Below, piece after piece: positions 47,581 to 60,233 of a stretch of DNA of 64,000 nucleotides. The first letter of the stretch is position 1. The number at the start of each line of letters is the position of its first letter. The position numbers and the translations under genes are program-made. The notes beneath the pieces were generated by a model. That model ran no database searches. It was not told the origin of the DNA and saw only the letters and a list, made by a program, of their open reading frames with translations. Origin of the DNA: Dryas octopetala (Eukaryota; Streptophyta; Magnoliopsida; Rosales; Rosaceae). Where the stretch lies: assembly GCA_963921425.1 (NCBI GenBank), contig OY992833.1, positions 10,395,738 through 10,459,737 on the forward strand. The letters run 5' to 3'.

Positions 47581-48734
47581 GGAATCGGTTTAGTAAACGA
47601 ACCGATGTAGCTTAATCGACTACCGTGCCGACACCAACAAGGCCAGACTCACAACCGCCACGGCCACTAACAAGTTCGTTTATCAACGGCTTCGATTTTG
47701 GTGGTGGTCGGTCGACTTCTCGGTGGTCGTCGGTCACTATCTATCACCTCTCTTTTCTTCTCCGACAACACTGCCAAATGCCAGCTCTATTATCTTCTTC
47801 TTGGAGGCAACACAGCACCGGCGACGTTGCAAGCTGCAGAAGAAGAAGAAGAAGTATAGCATTTTGGTATCGGTAATTTTCGGTGGGGGGAGATTACCAT
47901 TGTTTCCATATAGCGGTTCAATTCGGTTATCTTACCGATACCAAAAAATCACAAAACAATACCACACCGATCGGTTTGGTGTCCGTCGGTATGTTTTTTC
48001 GATTTGGTCGGTTAAAAAACCCACCCCTACTCCTATACCATCCATAAAATTTTTTTCCTATTTGCCACCTGATTTTTTCTCTATATGACAATGTGGGACC
48101 TATTGCCTACTTTTTTCTTAAATCAAATTTTTTTCAAAACTTCCCATTTTGCCCATGAGTAAAATTAAGGAAAAAATATTTTCACAAAACTGTTTTTAAA
48201 TAATTTTTTAAGTTTTTTGGTAATTTCCAAAGCATTTTGAAATAGGTTTAAACAATGGGATTGCCAAGGCATTGTCGAACTGTACCAAGTTGGTGCATCA
48301 TGTATGTTGTGTGATAGGTCATGAAAATGAATGCCACATATGGATGATAATGAATGCCCTATATTAATGATAATGAATGCCCTATTTGGTCTCAATATTG
48401 TCAACTTTTTTGTCCCCATGGTTTTTTCAACGCAATATTTAGGCCCTGTTTGGTATTTGATTTAAATACTGTTTTTTATTTTTAAAAACAACATCTCATT
48501 TTTTCTAAATGAAAACATGTTTGGTAGCCCACTTTTTGAAATAAAAATTTAAAAATTATCTAAAAATACCCCATTTTCTAAATACACCAAATCATCGTTT
48601 TTCTCGTATTTTTTTCTCTCCGTCTTCAACTCTTCGTTTGCGACCTGAAGGCTTCGTTTGTGAGTCTGCGACCCTTCATCTTTGTGAATGAGCGATCTCT
48701 TGGTCTTCGTTGGAGAAGACAAACAAGATTAAGC
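47581..48734. other. Intergenic DNA with repeat-like stretches, no gene seen
   Basis: Motifs of the kind ACCGATACC/GGTATCGGT recur in both directions at 47,590-48,030, probably transposon debris. At 48,442 the DNA reads AGGCCCTGTTTGGTATTTG, a common left end of hAT-like plant repeats, but no matching right end was found. Confidence 0.4.
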
Positions 48735-49112
48735 TATGATTCAGTGAGTGAATCACAGAGAAGTTGAGAGAGAAAGAGAAAAGTAGAGAGAAAACCAGAG
48801 AGAAAATTAAGAAATGATTTCTTACTTAATTGAATAATCATTACAAAGGTTTATATATTACAGCTGAAAGCTTAGCTCCTAAGCTGAGCACTAATAGACT
48901 ACTAACAAACTATTAACTAACTACACTAATCAGAAGATGGCAGCTGGTTACAGCTGGCTACATCTAGCTTGGTCAGTTAGCTTTCGTATCAAGCCTCCAT
49001 TGGCTGCTTTTCTGTGAACAGGCTTACTGTGAGCCAAGTGTGCTCTAGATAATCCTACTTGTGGGCTATTAGTTGGATCTTGTTCTTCTTTGTCTCCCTT
49101 CATCTTCTCAAC
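48735..49112 (-). mobile_element. LTR-like remnant, copia type
   Basis: Read on the minus strand the stretch starts TGTTGAGAAGATG and ends in CTCTCTGTGATTCACTCACTG-like sequence, with the same CTCTCTCTG-rich end and CTAATTAGT/AGTTAGTTA-rich body as the solo LTR at 31.7 kb. No target duplication could be defined, so the borders are approximate. It appears to be an old copy. Confidence 0.4.
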
Positions 49113-51360
49113 ACTAGAAGGTAAAATTTTTGCCCTAGATCCTGTCTTACGATTTTGGGGATGAGATGTGTGATGGGTCTTTGATGATTTATTCATTATA
49201 CTCTTGGATTTTTGTTGATTTGTTCATTAGTTTTTTGCCTGTGATTTTGGGAATGAGATCTGTAAAATGAGATGTGTGATGGGTTTTTGATAATTTCTTT
49301 ATTTTAATCTTGGAATTTTTGTGATTAATTTGGTTTTTTTTTTTATGCCTATGATTTTGAGAAAGCTTGAAACAACAACCAATTAACAAGTGGAAGCTAG
49401 CAAATAAGAAAATAATGGAGGCTCGATCAAATTAATTGGGCTGTGAACATTTTCGCTATATTTATTTTTGAAGATATGTAGCTTTATATTTGTTTCTCTT
49501 TGCTATCTGTTATATATGAAAAATATAGTACACTAGATAGAGTTGAGAGTGACCTAACTACTTGGTGGCAACAGAAATGGATAACATGCATGCTTGGATT
49601 CTGTTGTGGGCAGTGGGAAGTGTTTGCCGTCCTGCCAACTATATATGATTAATTTGGGTATCTCAAGTAGTCTAGTAGGATTTTTGGTGATTTTTTTGAG
49701 ATATGTTCAATCTTTTTTGGTTTTTTTTTTATATGCTTGTGATTTTGGGAATAAGTTTTAGATGATTCGGTTTGGTCTTGTTTGTGTGGCAGTTCTGCTA
49801 TGATTTATTTTTATTTCTAGTTTGATTTTGTTTGTGTGGCAGTTCTGTTATGCATTTCCTTTTGTATATCTATGTGGGTAGTTCTCAGAATTGTCAATGA
49901 ATTGGATGCTCATTAATTAGAAAGAGTGAAAGATTGAAGATGGTGTCAAGTTATGAGGCAGAGAAGGCTAGGTGAACTTAGTTGATCAACTCTTCTGTGA
50001 ACCATCTTTATTGAAAGAAACTAATGAGATGTGTGATGAAGAAAATCTTGTTAGCCGAATAGTTGTACATGTATAGAAGAAAAAGTTTATTGAAATTGAA
50101 ATTTTCTGTTTGTTGTAGCCTAGGACACTGTTGATCAGTGTGGATGTATTTATATTGCAAGATGACATGAGGGCACACACTTCCTTACTAGTTCAATTTC
50201 TATGTATATCAACATAAACATGTGGTTCAAATAAAATAAAAAAAGCAAAGTGTCCTAATTAGTTGGGAAAGCTTTTCAAGCATAGAATTAAAACAAGCAT
50301 CATGCATTGCGTGTTTTGTGATCATATACTTCAATTTTTGAAGGATTGATCTTGTTAAGGTGTTTTGTTTTTACATGGGAATAGTTTGTAAGATTGGGGG
50401 TAGGATCTGGGTTCGTAGATTTGGACATCTGGGTTTGTTTATATGGTATGTCTGCTCTAATTTGAATAACAGGTTTATAGTAATTTGAGTGGTTATTTTG
50501 ATGTCTAATGTAAACAAAATCAAGAGGATCAACTAAGAATCCTCACAATGAACAAATGGAGGTATGATTCAGCTTAAGATTGAACACAAAATACATTAGG
50601 CATTTATGATGTCTTTCTTATTTACTTAATTATTGTATGATATCACGTAGCTGTTGCATGTACCTTCTTATAATCCTTTAGATTTTTTAGTTTCTATTCT
50701 TAATTTTTTCTCTACTATACTCAAATTCATGCACAGATGTGAAGAGTCAAGAGAGCATTGTAACTCATTGAGACAGTTGTTTAGCATTTCTCAAAGCCCA
50801 TTTCCCATATGTGGATGGTTATAATTTAGTGCAAATGGAAATAGTCCTTAGAGCCACATTTTTTGGTTGTCCAGACTTATCAAAATGGCCTTGACAACAT
50901 GTATAGTATTATGTTTTTTACTAGATTTATATCATGCTTGCGTTGCTCTATAGGCTGTACTTCCAAGTATTCTATTGTACTTGGGAGGTCACATAGTTGC
51001 TTCAGTATAATGTTTATATACACTAGAAAATTCTCCTTTTATATGGGTTCTTTATGTCCTTAGTTTTTCTTAAAATTATGTTAGATTTTATCATTTGATG
51101 TGATTATTGGTTTGGTTGGATTTTATTTTTTGGCTAAATATTTTACTGTTTCTTTATCAAAATATTTCCAATATCAGGAATTAAACTGCAATTGATTTGG
51201 TCATTATTATCTATTATAATTATGTTTGTTATCTAACTTTGTTTTAACACATGTTTATATATAACTAGTTTATTTGTGTGTGTTTATATATAACTAGCTT
51301 ATTTATGTTTACAAGTCATATTTTTCCCTTTCTTTTGCATTAGGCTATTGAGTGTACGAG
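49113..51360. other. AT-rich intergenic DNA, no gene seen
   Basis: There are short internal repeats (GATTTTGGGAATGAGAT at several places in 49,150-49,760). No exon could be supported, although upstream exons of the Myb/SANT-like gene might hide near 50,730-50,860. Confidence 0.4.
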
Positions 51361-52768
51361 ATGGCTTCAAAAAACAACCTTGACATTGATGATACGGCTC
51401 TATGACCACCCTTTATTGAGGAGCACTTCATTCACTTATTGCATGAATCGGCAAAAAAAGGCTTACAAACCTCAACTTTGGATAAGAATGAATGGGATGG
51501 CATATGAAATGTCATTTTTACTAAATTTGGTAAGAGATACTCTCGTGAGAAGATGAAATCCAAATATAATAGATTACGTAAATTACACCGCGAATTTGCA
51601 AAGATTGTGGCTCATACGGGAATGGGTGGGACCCGAATGCCAACACAGTTCATGCATCTTAAGAGGTTTGGGCATTCTACATTAAGGTATGCATAAATTA
51701 CCTTTCATAACTGCTAGCTAGCTGATGATACTACAAAGGCATTGTCTGTTGTTGATATTGTTACTGCAGTTGTAATTTATTGTTCATGATGCAACAAAAT
51801 CTGCTGTAAGTTTTAATGTTATAAACTATAATATATATTAATTGATAACACCTCTGGTCACAATCAGAATCTTTGAAGCACCAGGGTGTGTGTGGAATGA
51901 GATAACACCACTAAGGGCTAAGTCTAGTCTTGCCAAAGAGATGCCAAGCCCATTTACACCAAGAAATTAAGCAACAAATGTAGGGGTCACAGCAGCTTGG
52001 ATTATGTTAGAGGTGTTCCCAGCTTTAGCTAGGCCAGAAAACACAAAGTCACTGACATTTAGAAATTGCATATTATATATTCTTTCTAGAGCATTAAATT
52101 ATTAATGTTTGGCATTCCATTTTTATTGGGGTGGGTGTTTGCTTTTTATTTACATATTTTGATTATGTATTAATTGTTTCAACTTTACAAAAAGACAAGT
52201 TTGTGAGCCGTTTTCGAAAAAAAGAATGTTCACATTATCATGTGCTTAGTGAGATTTTCAACAACACTACTGCCACTGGACAAATGTCTCATGCATCTAC
52301 TCATTCTCCTCCAAATTCTAATGATGATAGAGATTTAGAGACTGAATTTCTCACTTCTGGGGCACACATTGAAAATGAGAAAAAAGCTTATAGCGAGGAA
52401 GATGAACCTACTACTCACACACACAGACGTCCTCTAGTCCCCCCAGTTGGTCTTCGCCCAAAAAAAGAATCAAGATCATCTAAATCAGCCAAATTGGATG
52501 ATGCACTTGAGGCCTGGACCAAAGCGCTAAGTGCCAAGACCGAAGCATCATTGGCAAAGATTGACCGCCGAAAAAACAAGGAAGTGTCATCTCCTTTGAG
52601 AGATTAGGATCCATTGAAGATTGCATGGAGGTGTTAGAGGCTATGGAGGGGGTGGATGATGATGCATATGTTAAAGCGCTTGAGAGATTTACCAGTTCAA
52701 ATTGGAGGAGAATGTTTATGAGAATGTCGGATACAAGGAAAAAAGTGTGGCTTAATAGCCTAAAGTGA
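51361..52768 (+). pseudogene. Myb/SANT-like DNA-binding protein (LIMYB-like), broken
   Basis: The first exon, 51361 to about 51,688, carries the Myb/SANT-like domain: PPFIEEHFIHLLHESAKKGL, TLDKNEWDGI, KFGKRYSREKMKSKYNRLRK and HREFAKIVAHTGMG. The second, about 52,195-52,768, holds a polar linker, AKLDDALEAWTKALSAKTEA, then MEVLEAMEGVDDDAYVKALE and SSNWRRMFMRMSDTRKKVWL. This is the layout of plant L10-interacting MYB domain proteins, a family related to the Myb-like partner of PIF/Harbinger transposases. Breaks: TGA in place of the first domain Trp codon (51403-51405), TGA after WDGI, a missing base after HTGMG, TAA where HASEE is expected, and a shift after SSPLRD near 52,603. No transposase was seen nearby. 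It is a pseudogene of either a host gene or a transposon partner gene. Confidence 0.8.
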
Positions 52769-54167
52769 ATATTTGCTGGCTACTTAATTGGCAGTACTTA
52801 ATTTTCATGTGGGTTTCATGTACTTAATTGGCAGTCTTTCAAAAATAATAAGACTTGTCGTTTGATATGCACTTATGGCAATTCATTGATTTTTATATTT
52901 TAATGTTTTTTTTTGTGACATATATTTTTTGTCTTTTTTTATTAACATTACATAGGAATGATGTGTCCTACATTCAAATGAAAGGGGGTTAAAGAGCTTA
53001 ATAAGATTAAAATTTCTTTATTGAGCTTAAGTCCTATTGAGCTTGAGTCCATCTTTATAACATTTCTTTCAATGCCGACACATCATTTATGTTCAAATTT
53101 CTACTACCTACTTACATTAACTTCAAATATCAACCTACTTACATTAACTTCAAATATCTACCTATCTCTTATTAAGGCTGTGAATGACCCATCTCTCTCT
53201 TTCTCTTTCTCTTTTCCTCTACTTTAGTCTCTTTGCCTACTTAACGAGCTTGTGTCTCTCTGGGAGAAAGAAGATTGACAAAACCCTTAAGAGGATCTAT
53301 GTTCTAGAAGAGCCTCGAGAACATTCAAGGTTAGTCACAAATAATGTCAATTTCATTTATTTTCAAACACACTTTATTGTGGTCATGTCTATTCAAAGAT
53401 GGATATAAAGTGAAAATAATTGTCCCCATCATTTCTAAAAGTTTTGAGTTCCACCTAGTGTCGCTTGAATGTCTCCCTAAAACCATAAGAGGGCTCAAAA
53501 AAGAATTAAAAAATTAGAAGATCTTCTTATTTAATAGAACTTACTTTACCACCCAAGAAAAAAAGTCTTTGGATCCACCCAAAGTCATTTTGATGTGTAT
53601 TCGGGTTACTTTATTGATACTTATTATGTTCCAATACAACTTGATTTGTTTATATAACTAGCTTATTTGTGTATGTTTATTATAGGATGAACCTAAATGA
53701 GATTGACAATGATGATTCAAGTTTTGAGATCTCCAAAATTTGTCAATTTTTTTGTCCCTATGGTCTCAATATTGTCAATTTTTTTCCATACAATTTGTCA
53801 TCATTTCGGGTTAAATAGACCAAAATGGTCTACATATATTCAAAGACTAGGCACCCAAATTGTAAACTTGTAATCCCACAAAAATTAAATAAATTCAGAG
53901 AATCAAAATGAAACAAAACCAAATGAAATTGCAACAAAATACTAGGAAAATTCATATTTCATTGATAGGCTCCAAAATACATATGTCCTCCAACATAACT
54001 AATAGACGCCCTATCTTCTATTGTGCTCCAAACTACCCATAATTTACGTACCCACCATGCTTACCAAAACACCCAAAATACATTAATATATACTAACTTA
54101 CTTCACAGCCCCAACATGGTATCAAAATACTCAATAGATATCCACCAAATTACCTCAATCTCCTCTC
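52769..54167. other. Intergenic DNA, no gene seen
   Basis: AT-rich sequence; a phrase around TGGTCTCAATATTGTCAA near 53,763 also occurs near 48,388, so some of it is dispersed repeat. Nothing coding was recognised. Confidence 0.45.
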
Positions 54168-54533
54168 TCACATTACCCTACTCAGCAGTATCACCAAAAA
54201 CAGAAACAGAGTGATGTAGAGCCAAATCCTCAATTTTCGAATTGTTGCTTGTGCTACCTCTAGATTCGCTTCCAATCCATTGATCTTCCTCAACAAGCCT
54301 CCTACCATGTTCCTCATACATGGATCCACATCCGAATCAACCCATTGGAAAAACCTACATCCATCGACTCCTCTCTGCAAAAAACCAACATTGAACACCA
54401 CTTGGGAAATTCCAACATTTCCTTTGAGAATATTTTGCAAACAATACAAATACAAATACATAACCTTGCGAGAGCACATCTGAAGAACCATCAGGTGTGG
54501 CCTTGGTACCGAGAAGTCAGCTTGGGCATTCAT
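54168..54533 (-). CDS. Short GRF zinc-finger-like protein with C-terminal membrane helix
   Basis: The 121-codon frame starts at the ATG at 54533 (MNAQADFSVPRPHLMVLQMC). The middle has GVDGCRFFQWVDSD, the recognisable second half of a plant GRF-type zinc finger (family form GCxFFxWxD). Next come a coiled-coil-like stretch, LLRKINGLEANLEVAQATI, and a hydrophobic helix, LWYITLF-type, near the C-terminus (residues about 103-118). This order, GRF finger, coiled coil and tail anchor, matches the small At4g04775-like proteins that are abundant in plants and often spread with transposons. The first half of the finger, which should carry CxC and NPGRxF, is not recognisable here, so metal binding is doubtful. 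It may be a decaying copy with an accidentally open frame. Confidence 0.5.
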   Translation of the reverse strand: MNAQADFSVPRPHLMVLQMCSRKVMYLYLYCLQNILKGNVGISQVVFNVGFLQRGVDGCRFFQWVDSDVDPCMRNMVGGLLRKINGLEANLEVAQATIRKLRIWLYITLFLFLVILLSRVM

Positions 54534-54639
54534 GGTCACACTTGCAAACGGGCAAAGGACGAGAAAAAAGAAGATAAACGAAAGAAAAATAGGTAAAGAG
54601 CTAGGTGATGGGTTTTTACACAAAAGGAAAAATGGGGTT

Positions 54640-55020
54640 TCAAGATTCCACTCAAAGCCCAAAAGAACCTTTCATCCTGCTTCTCTGACTTCGAAACCCT
54701 CTGTGACAAAGACCACACTATCACTTTGTTTCTTTCTGCCACTGCCACAACCCCTCAAAGCCCAAAAGAACCTCAAAGTCCAGAAGAATTTCGTGAACCC
54801 TAAACACCTTTCGCCCTACTCCTCTAACTTCGAAACCCTCTATGAAAAAGACCACACTCACATTCTCTTTCTTTCTGCCACTGCCATAACCCCTCGCGCT
54901 TTCAAGATTCCACTCAAAGCCCAGAAGAATTTCGTGAACCCTAAACACTTTTTACCCTGCTCCTCTGACTTCGAAACCCTTTGTGACAATACCACACTCA
55001 CACTCTCTTTCTTTCTTTTT
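54640..55020. repeat. Three-copy tandem repeat of about 140 bp
   Basis: The landmark TCGAAACCCT recurs at 54691, 54830 and 54971. Units share CAAAGCCCAGAAGAATTTCG, CGTGAACCCTAAACAC and TTTCTTTCTGCCACTGCC. The repeat lies just upstream of the GRF-like frame on its strand. Confidence 0.9.
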
Positions 55021-55093
55021 GGTTGGGATTCGACACCTTTCAACTTCTCAGAATATTCACCCTAAAGCCTTTTTAATTCATCCATTAAAATTG

Positions 55094-55123
55094 AACATAT
55101 TCATTTGATGAAATGAATATGTT
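55094..55123. repeat. Perfect 13-bp hairpin
   Basis: AACATATTCATTT, loop GATG, AAATGAATATGTT. No T-run or gene end is next to it to suggest a function. Confidence 0.9.
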
Positions 55124-55826
55124 GCGTTAGTGGGGCCCACTTATCATATATGGCATCCACATATGGTCCAAGTGGCTTATTAGAGCCATGGTAGCGAAAT
55201 GGCAAAAATACCATTGCCATGTCAGCAAAATTCACGGACTGGGCAACAGAGGTAACATAAAATGGTTGAATGGGACACGGAAAGGAGTTGTGGTGGGTAA
55301 TGTGGGAGAAAAAATGTTCCAGGGGGTGAAGTGGGACGAGCTTGAAACTTCAGGGGGTAAAATGAAAAATAAACCAAAAATCTAAGTTGGTCTAAACTAG
55401 ATTATGATCTATTTCATCAAATGCCATATTAATATGTTCTTGTTCTTCAATTTCACTTTCAATATCATTATTATCTATTTCTTATAGTCTGAAAATATAA
55501 TTGATGTTTCTCCATCTGTGTTCATTTATTTGTGCATTGCTAGGTTGTTTGTTAATTGCACAAATCTTAAGGTTTGGTAATTTCCATTCAATTTTGGTAC
55601 CTAAACTTTGGGCTAGGTAGCTTGGTAAAGTTTCACGAAACGGTTTTTTTGTTTTTGCAAAATGAAAACAGAAGAAAAATGTGTTTGTTATCGTAGCTAA
55701 AAAGCAATCTTTGGAAAACACTAGATACAAATTTCAATTCATAGTGAAAAATTTAAAAACAACTCAGGTTTTCTATATATTTAAAAAACACGGGATACAA
55801 AGTTGGAAACATGAAACCTCATATTT
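55124..55826. other. Intergenic DNA, no gene seen
   Basis: Ordinary sequence between the hairpin and the CACTA element. Confidence 0.4.
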
Positions 55827-58800
55827 GGCTACTAAAAAACAGTTCATCTAACACGGACAATGTCCGTGGTAGATTTAGATTAACCACGGACAGGCCGCCC
55901 GTTATGTATTGGGATGTGGTAAATTAGCGCGGTCATCTACCACGGACAATATCCGTGGTTGAACGTAACATTGACCAAAGACACTGCACGTGGTAGATTA
56001 CCATATACGACCACGGACACTACATGTGGTAGATTACTACATATATCACGGTTAATGGCCGTGGTAGATTATCTTCATCAACTACGGCCAATGCTCGTGA
56101 AGAAAGTCAAATAAACATTAAAAAAAAAAATCTTTTAAAAAATTTTTTTAAATTTTATTTATCATAATAAACTATATAAGGGCAAAATAAATATATAAAC
56201 ACTTATCAAAATTACACATTCATTAGAATATATAATTGCAATGATAAATTCATTAAGAAAATTAGTCAAGTATTACAAGATACCAAACTACTAAAACTAA
56301 AATTATACTAAATGTCTAGAGAAGAGTTTCTAAAATTAATGTCCAAAGAGTCATATAAAATAACCAAGCTACAAATCACCTACAATGTATGACTCGAACA
56401 GTGAAGGGCTTATCACTTGAAGGCTTCACTTTTCCTTGAGGCGTTGTCCTTGTCGATAAGCAAATGAAGAGTAACCAGTAATTGGATCAAAGAAAATTTA
56501 CTTGATGGTGAAAGCTGCAAAATCTGGTGTAGTAGGCATTGCTCATTGCTGATATGGCAATGCCACCAGTAGCTACTTTGTTTAAATGATGGGTCCTGCA
56601 AAAACCACACACTGCTTAAAAGTTTAGTTGAAGTAATTTCCTCAAATGGATATTTTGTCTACCTTTAATATAAAAACATTGAGGTATTGGTTCACAAAAT
56701 TAACCTACAACATTTATCAGAAACAATGCAAATAGCTTTAGGCCACATATAACCAATAAACCCAAATTGAACTAAACAATGAACTCATAGATTTATGTCA
56801 CCGTTAAATAACTTTTTATGGTGGAGGTAAGGTTCATAAGGACACCTTCATTTAGGCATTTAGCTCTGTTCCAGGAAAATGGGAAGCATATATTTCATAG
56901 ATATCTTAACAATGATCATCACTCCAGTAATATAATACCACTTTAGTAATCAACCCACTAGCAAATTAAAGAGTATACACAAGGTATATATCAGGAAACT
57001 AAAATATTTGGCAGGGCAATTGATGATTTAACGCAACATAATGCAAATGTCAAACTTGATGGCGTTAGCAAAAATGAGAGAGAGCAATATGGCCAAGCTA
57101 ACTTACGTAAAACAAGTGTTCATCCAGTCATCTCATTTCTGAAATGCAGTAAAAAGATCAACAACCATGACACCCATTTCCTGGCACAGCTTTATACAAA
57201 CTTCTGAATACTGTTGGCATAACTCATTCATTCTTACTAGCTAACTGAATGAGCTTCATCGTCAACATTATCACAAATTGCAGCAAAACATATTTCTCTA
57301 ACCAATAAACCCAAGTTCATGCCATCTGAAACAAAATACATAAACCAATTCGTATAGAGTAGTGTTATAGAATTATTATTATTATTATTAGCTTCGTACA
57401 GATGAACTAGGACCCAAAAAAGACTAGACACAGAACATAAGCAGCAGCATACATATAGCTATTGCAGCAAATGAACAACAAAGGGAATGATTAAGTTGTG
57501 GACAACCTATGCTATTAATATCATGCCAAGCATCTCAAAGTTACGCTCTCAAATCTCAACCCCTAGAAAGAAGCAAAATACCATCTGAGAAAATATATAA
57601 ACTCCAGTTCATGCCATTGTCAGCAAAACACATTTCTCTAACCAATACTCTACTCATTAAAAACAATATTGATCACCATTAAAAATCCAAACCAACTTCA
57701 GACCCAAATAAAATAAAATAAAGTGAAGAAAAATCACCACTTTCATGTTGCACATCTGAAACCATTCAGCTCAAGCTGATAAGGAAACATAACAAACAAG
57801 AAGGCTTTTTCATTTGATCAGGCTGCATCTTAGCAACAAAGCACCAAACACTTTAAAGCAATAATCCAACAAGTGCGTCTAACCTTGAGCTCAAACTCAA
57901 ACCCATCTCAATAAAAACAGCAAAAAGCTAATCCAAATCTCACTCAAATTCAAATACCCATAAGCTTAAATATGCTCAATATCACCTACCAATGATTAAA
58001 AACCAATACAAGACAAGTCTGAAGCCCAATTGCAATCTGAAATCTGTGAGATGAAACAAAAGTGTTTCCAAAATATGTTCATAGCAAAACAAGAAAAACA
58101 TTAACATATGTTCATCAATTTGGAGCAGATGCTCATCATCCACAAGATATCCAATAATCAAATTAAATTCACCAAAAGTCCCAAACAGTGGCTGCGTGTC
58201 CGTGAGTTCAAACCAGGGCTTCTGTTTTCTTTCAACAACAGCTCAATCCAATTACAGAATCACGTAGAGAATGAAGAGAGGATTAAAATGGATACCTGAA
58301 TCGACGGAAACCGGAGTGGTCTCGTCGCCGTGATCGGCGATCAGAGGGAAGAGAGAGGCGGAGGAGAACCGGAGTGGTCTCGTCGCCGTTGGCCGCCGGA
58401 CGACAGTGAAATCGTCGGGAAAAGAGATCGGCGAGAGAGGAGAGAAATCGTAGGTTCGGGGGGCTGGGTAAAAAGAAAATGAAAATAAAATCTGAATTTA
58501 AAAAAAGAACTTTAAGGGTTACATATGCTAGCAGGCGGGATTTAGAAAATTTTGAACAAAAAACAAAAATTATTTTTACCACATGTTATTCCCGTGGTCA
58601 AATATTAAAAGGCGCTGTGGTTATTAAAAATATTAACCACGTACGTATTCCGTGCTGGATTACAAAAAGGCGCTGTGGTTATTAAAATTGTTAACCACGC
58701 TCATTTCTCGTGGTGAATTTTATTATAGACCATGGTTATTAAATATCCGTGGTAAATTAGCTTATTATAACCACGGACCCATCATTGACCGTGATAGAAT

Positions 58801-58912
58801 AACTTTATTTATAACAGGCTTATATTGATCGTGGTAGATATATATTTTCTACCACAGACTTTTTTGGACCGTGGTAAAATGGATGTGGTAGATAATCTAT
58901 TTTCTAGTAGTG
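55827..58912. mobile_element. CACTA element, non-autonomous, about 3.1 kb, carrying exon-like DNA
   Basis: The right end, read on the minus strand, is CACTACTAGAAAATAGATT, a classic CACTA terminus. The left end CTACTAAAAAACAGTTCATC is the matching but decayed end (first two bases changed). Subterminal regions of 250-350 bases on both sides are full of CCACGG..CCGTGGT motifs in both orientations (55,850-56,095 and 58,575-58,880), as the transposase of this superfamily needs. No TnpA or TnpD transposase reading was recognised between them. The interior has a GC-rich leader-like stretch near the right end and several short open pieces on the minus strand. Confidence 0.8.
58290..58460 (-). other. 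Leader-like or first-exon-like stretch inside the CACTA element
   Basis: On the minus strand this GC-rich stretch contains CTCTCTCGCCGATC, CGTCCGGCGGCC and a near-exact double of GGCGACGAGACCACTCCGG (58 bases apart), and ends at a donor-like GATTCAG|GTATCC at about 58,297. It contrasts with the AT-rich surroundings and looks like a captured plant gene start. The source gene is not recognised. Minus-strand pieces further in, for instance 56,413-56,600 reading YWWHCHISNEQCLLHQILQL, might be later exons of the same transcript. Confidence 0.4.
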
Positions 58913-59583
58913 GCGACACCGACATCGTATTTTCCAACAAACCAAGTCTCTAGTTTTTACTTCATAGATCTGTACATGCATATGCAAAATCAGATCTATC
59001 TTCTCATCTCAATTATATCTTTCTCACTAAATTATTCTTCCTCATTGGTTGATTATCGTTGGTTGTCCAAAAAAACAAACAAAAAGATTGACTAAAATCT
59101 ATCCCTTTCTTGTACCTTCTTCATCGGGAAACGAAAATGGTTTCTTTTGCTCTGTCTTACTTCTTCTTCTACTTTCAGCAATCTTAGATCATTTGACCCT
59201 TATGAGAAAACCTAAGCCAAAACGAAATTGAAAAAACAAACATAGGCTCTACTCTTGAATTGTTGACAAGCTATAGAGTTGGAAGTATTTTTCATAACTT
59301 AATTATGAATATCTGTAATCTAATAGAAATAGTTGAATACATCTGATAGAAAATATAGAATAGAACAATTTCTTTATTCTACTTTGTTCAAGATATTATT
59401 CCCATTTTGTTTCTAACAAAACTAGTCTTTGTTCATCCACGTGTTTACATGCTTTTTCTATAATAAAAAATATGAGCAAAATGCACCATTGGTCCACTTA
59501 CTTTTATGGTTTTCCCATGTTGGTCCATGTTCGTATGATTAATCGTCTGGGTATAACGACAAGTCACACAAGGCTTAACATCA
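58913..59583. other. AT-rich intergenic DNA, no gene seen
   Basis: Nothing recognised between the CACTA element and the Ty3-type LTR. Confidence 0.5.
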
Positions 59584-60209
59584 TGTTGTTTGGGCCTAGG
59601 CCCAAAAGACTAAGCCCTTCCTGGGCTCCTAGCCTCTAACCTACTAGGCTCCGACCTCCTAGGCCACGACCTCCTAGGCTCCGGCCTCATAGGCTCCGGC
59701 CCCTTAGGCTCTGGCCTCCTAGGCTCCAGTCTCCCAAGCTCAAGCCTCCTGGGCCCCCGACCCGTGTCAACTCACTCGGATCCTCGAGACCGGTGACATG
59801 TGGCGCTCCTACAGTGCAAGTCATCACAAGAGACACGTGTCATCACAAGGGACACGTGTCATCACCGGATTGGTTGACACTCTTCCAAAGGTACTATAAA
59901 AGAGGTACCTTCTTGTCACAAAAGGACAATTCAATCAATATTATACTATTCACTCACTCTGCTCTCAGATTTCTCTGAACACTAACTTGAGCGTCAGAGG
60001 AGCTTCGGTCAGTACCACACCGGTGCCCTTCCCGCTCACTTTTGTGTGTTTGCGCAGGGTGCTTTGGATATTATCACTTCTCCACTATTCACCAGGCGGA
60101 CCCAGCTACCCGTTCCTACCCCACTTCGACGTGTCATCCACTCAGTGGTGGGGCAACGGGCCCACGTGGTTCGACTCGACGTTGACTGTTTTACCATTTT
60201 TGAGCATCA
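59584..60209 (+). mobile_element. 5' LTR of the Ty3/Tat element
   Basis: Starts TGTTGTTTGGGCC and ends GAGCATCA just before the primer binding site. It has a TATA box (CTATAAAAGAG, about 59,894), two GACACGTGTCATCAC copies at 59,830-59,863, and an imperfect 15-17-bp tandem motif (CCTAGGCTCCGGCCT) at 59,640-59,740. The left border is chosen from the TG start and is less sure than the right one. Confidence 0.65.
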
Positions 60210-60215
60210 ATAGTT

Positions 60216-60233
60216 TGGCGCCGTCTGTGGGAA
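60216..60233 (+). other. Primer binding site
   Basis: TGGCGCCGTCTGTGGGA, a few bases after the LTR end, is the form of tRNA-complementary primer site often seen in plant Ty3-type elements. Confidence 0.7.

Noticed and set aside
53021-53408. Hydrophobic open frames near 53 kb
   Set aside because: There is no splice context, domain or codon pattern; an AT-rich and CT-rich stretch explains them.
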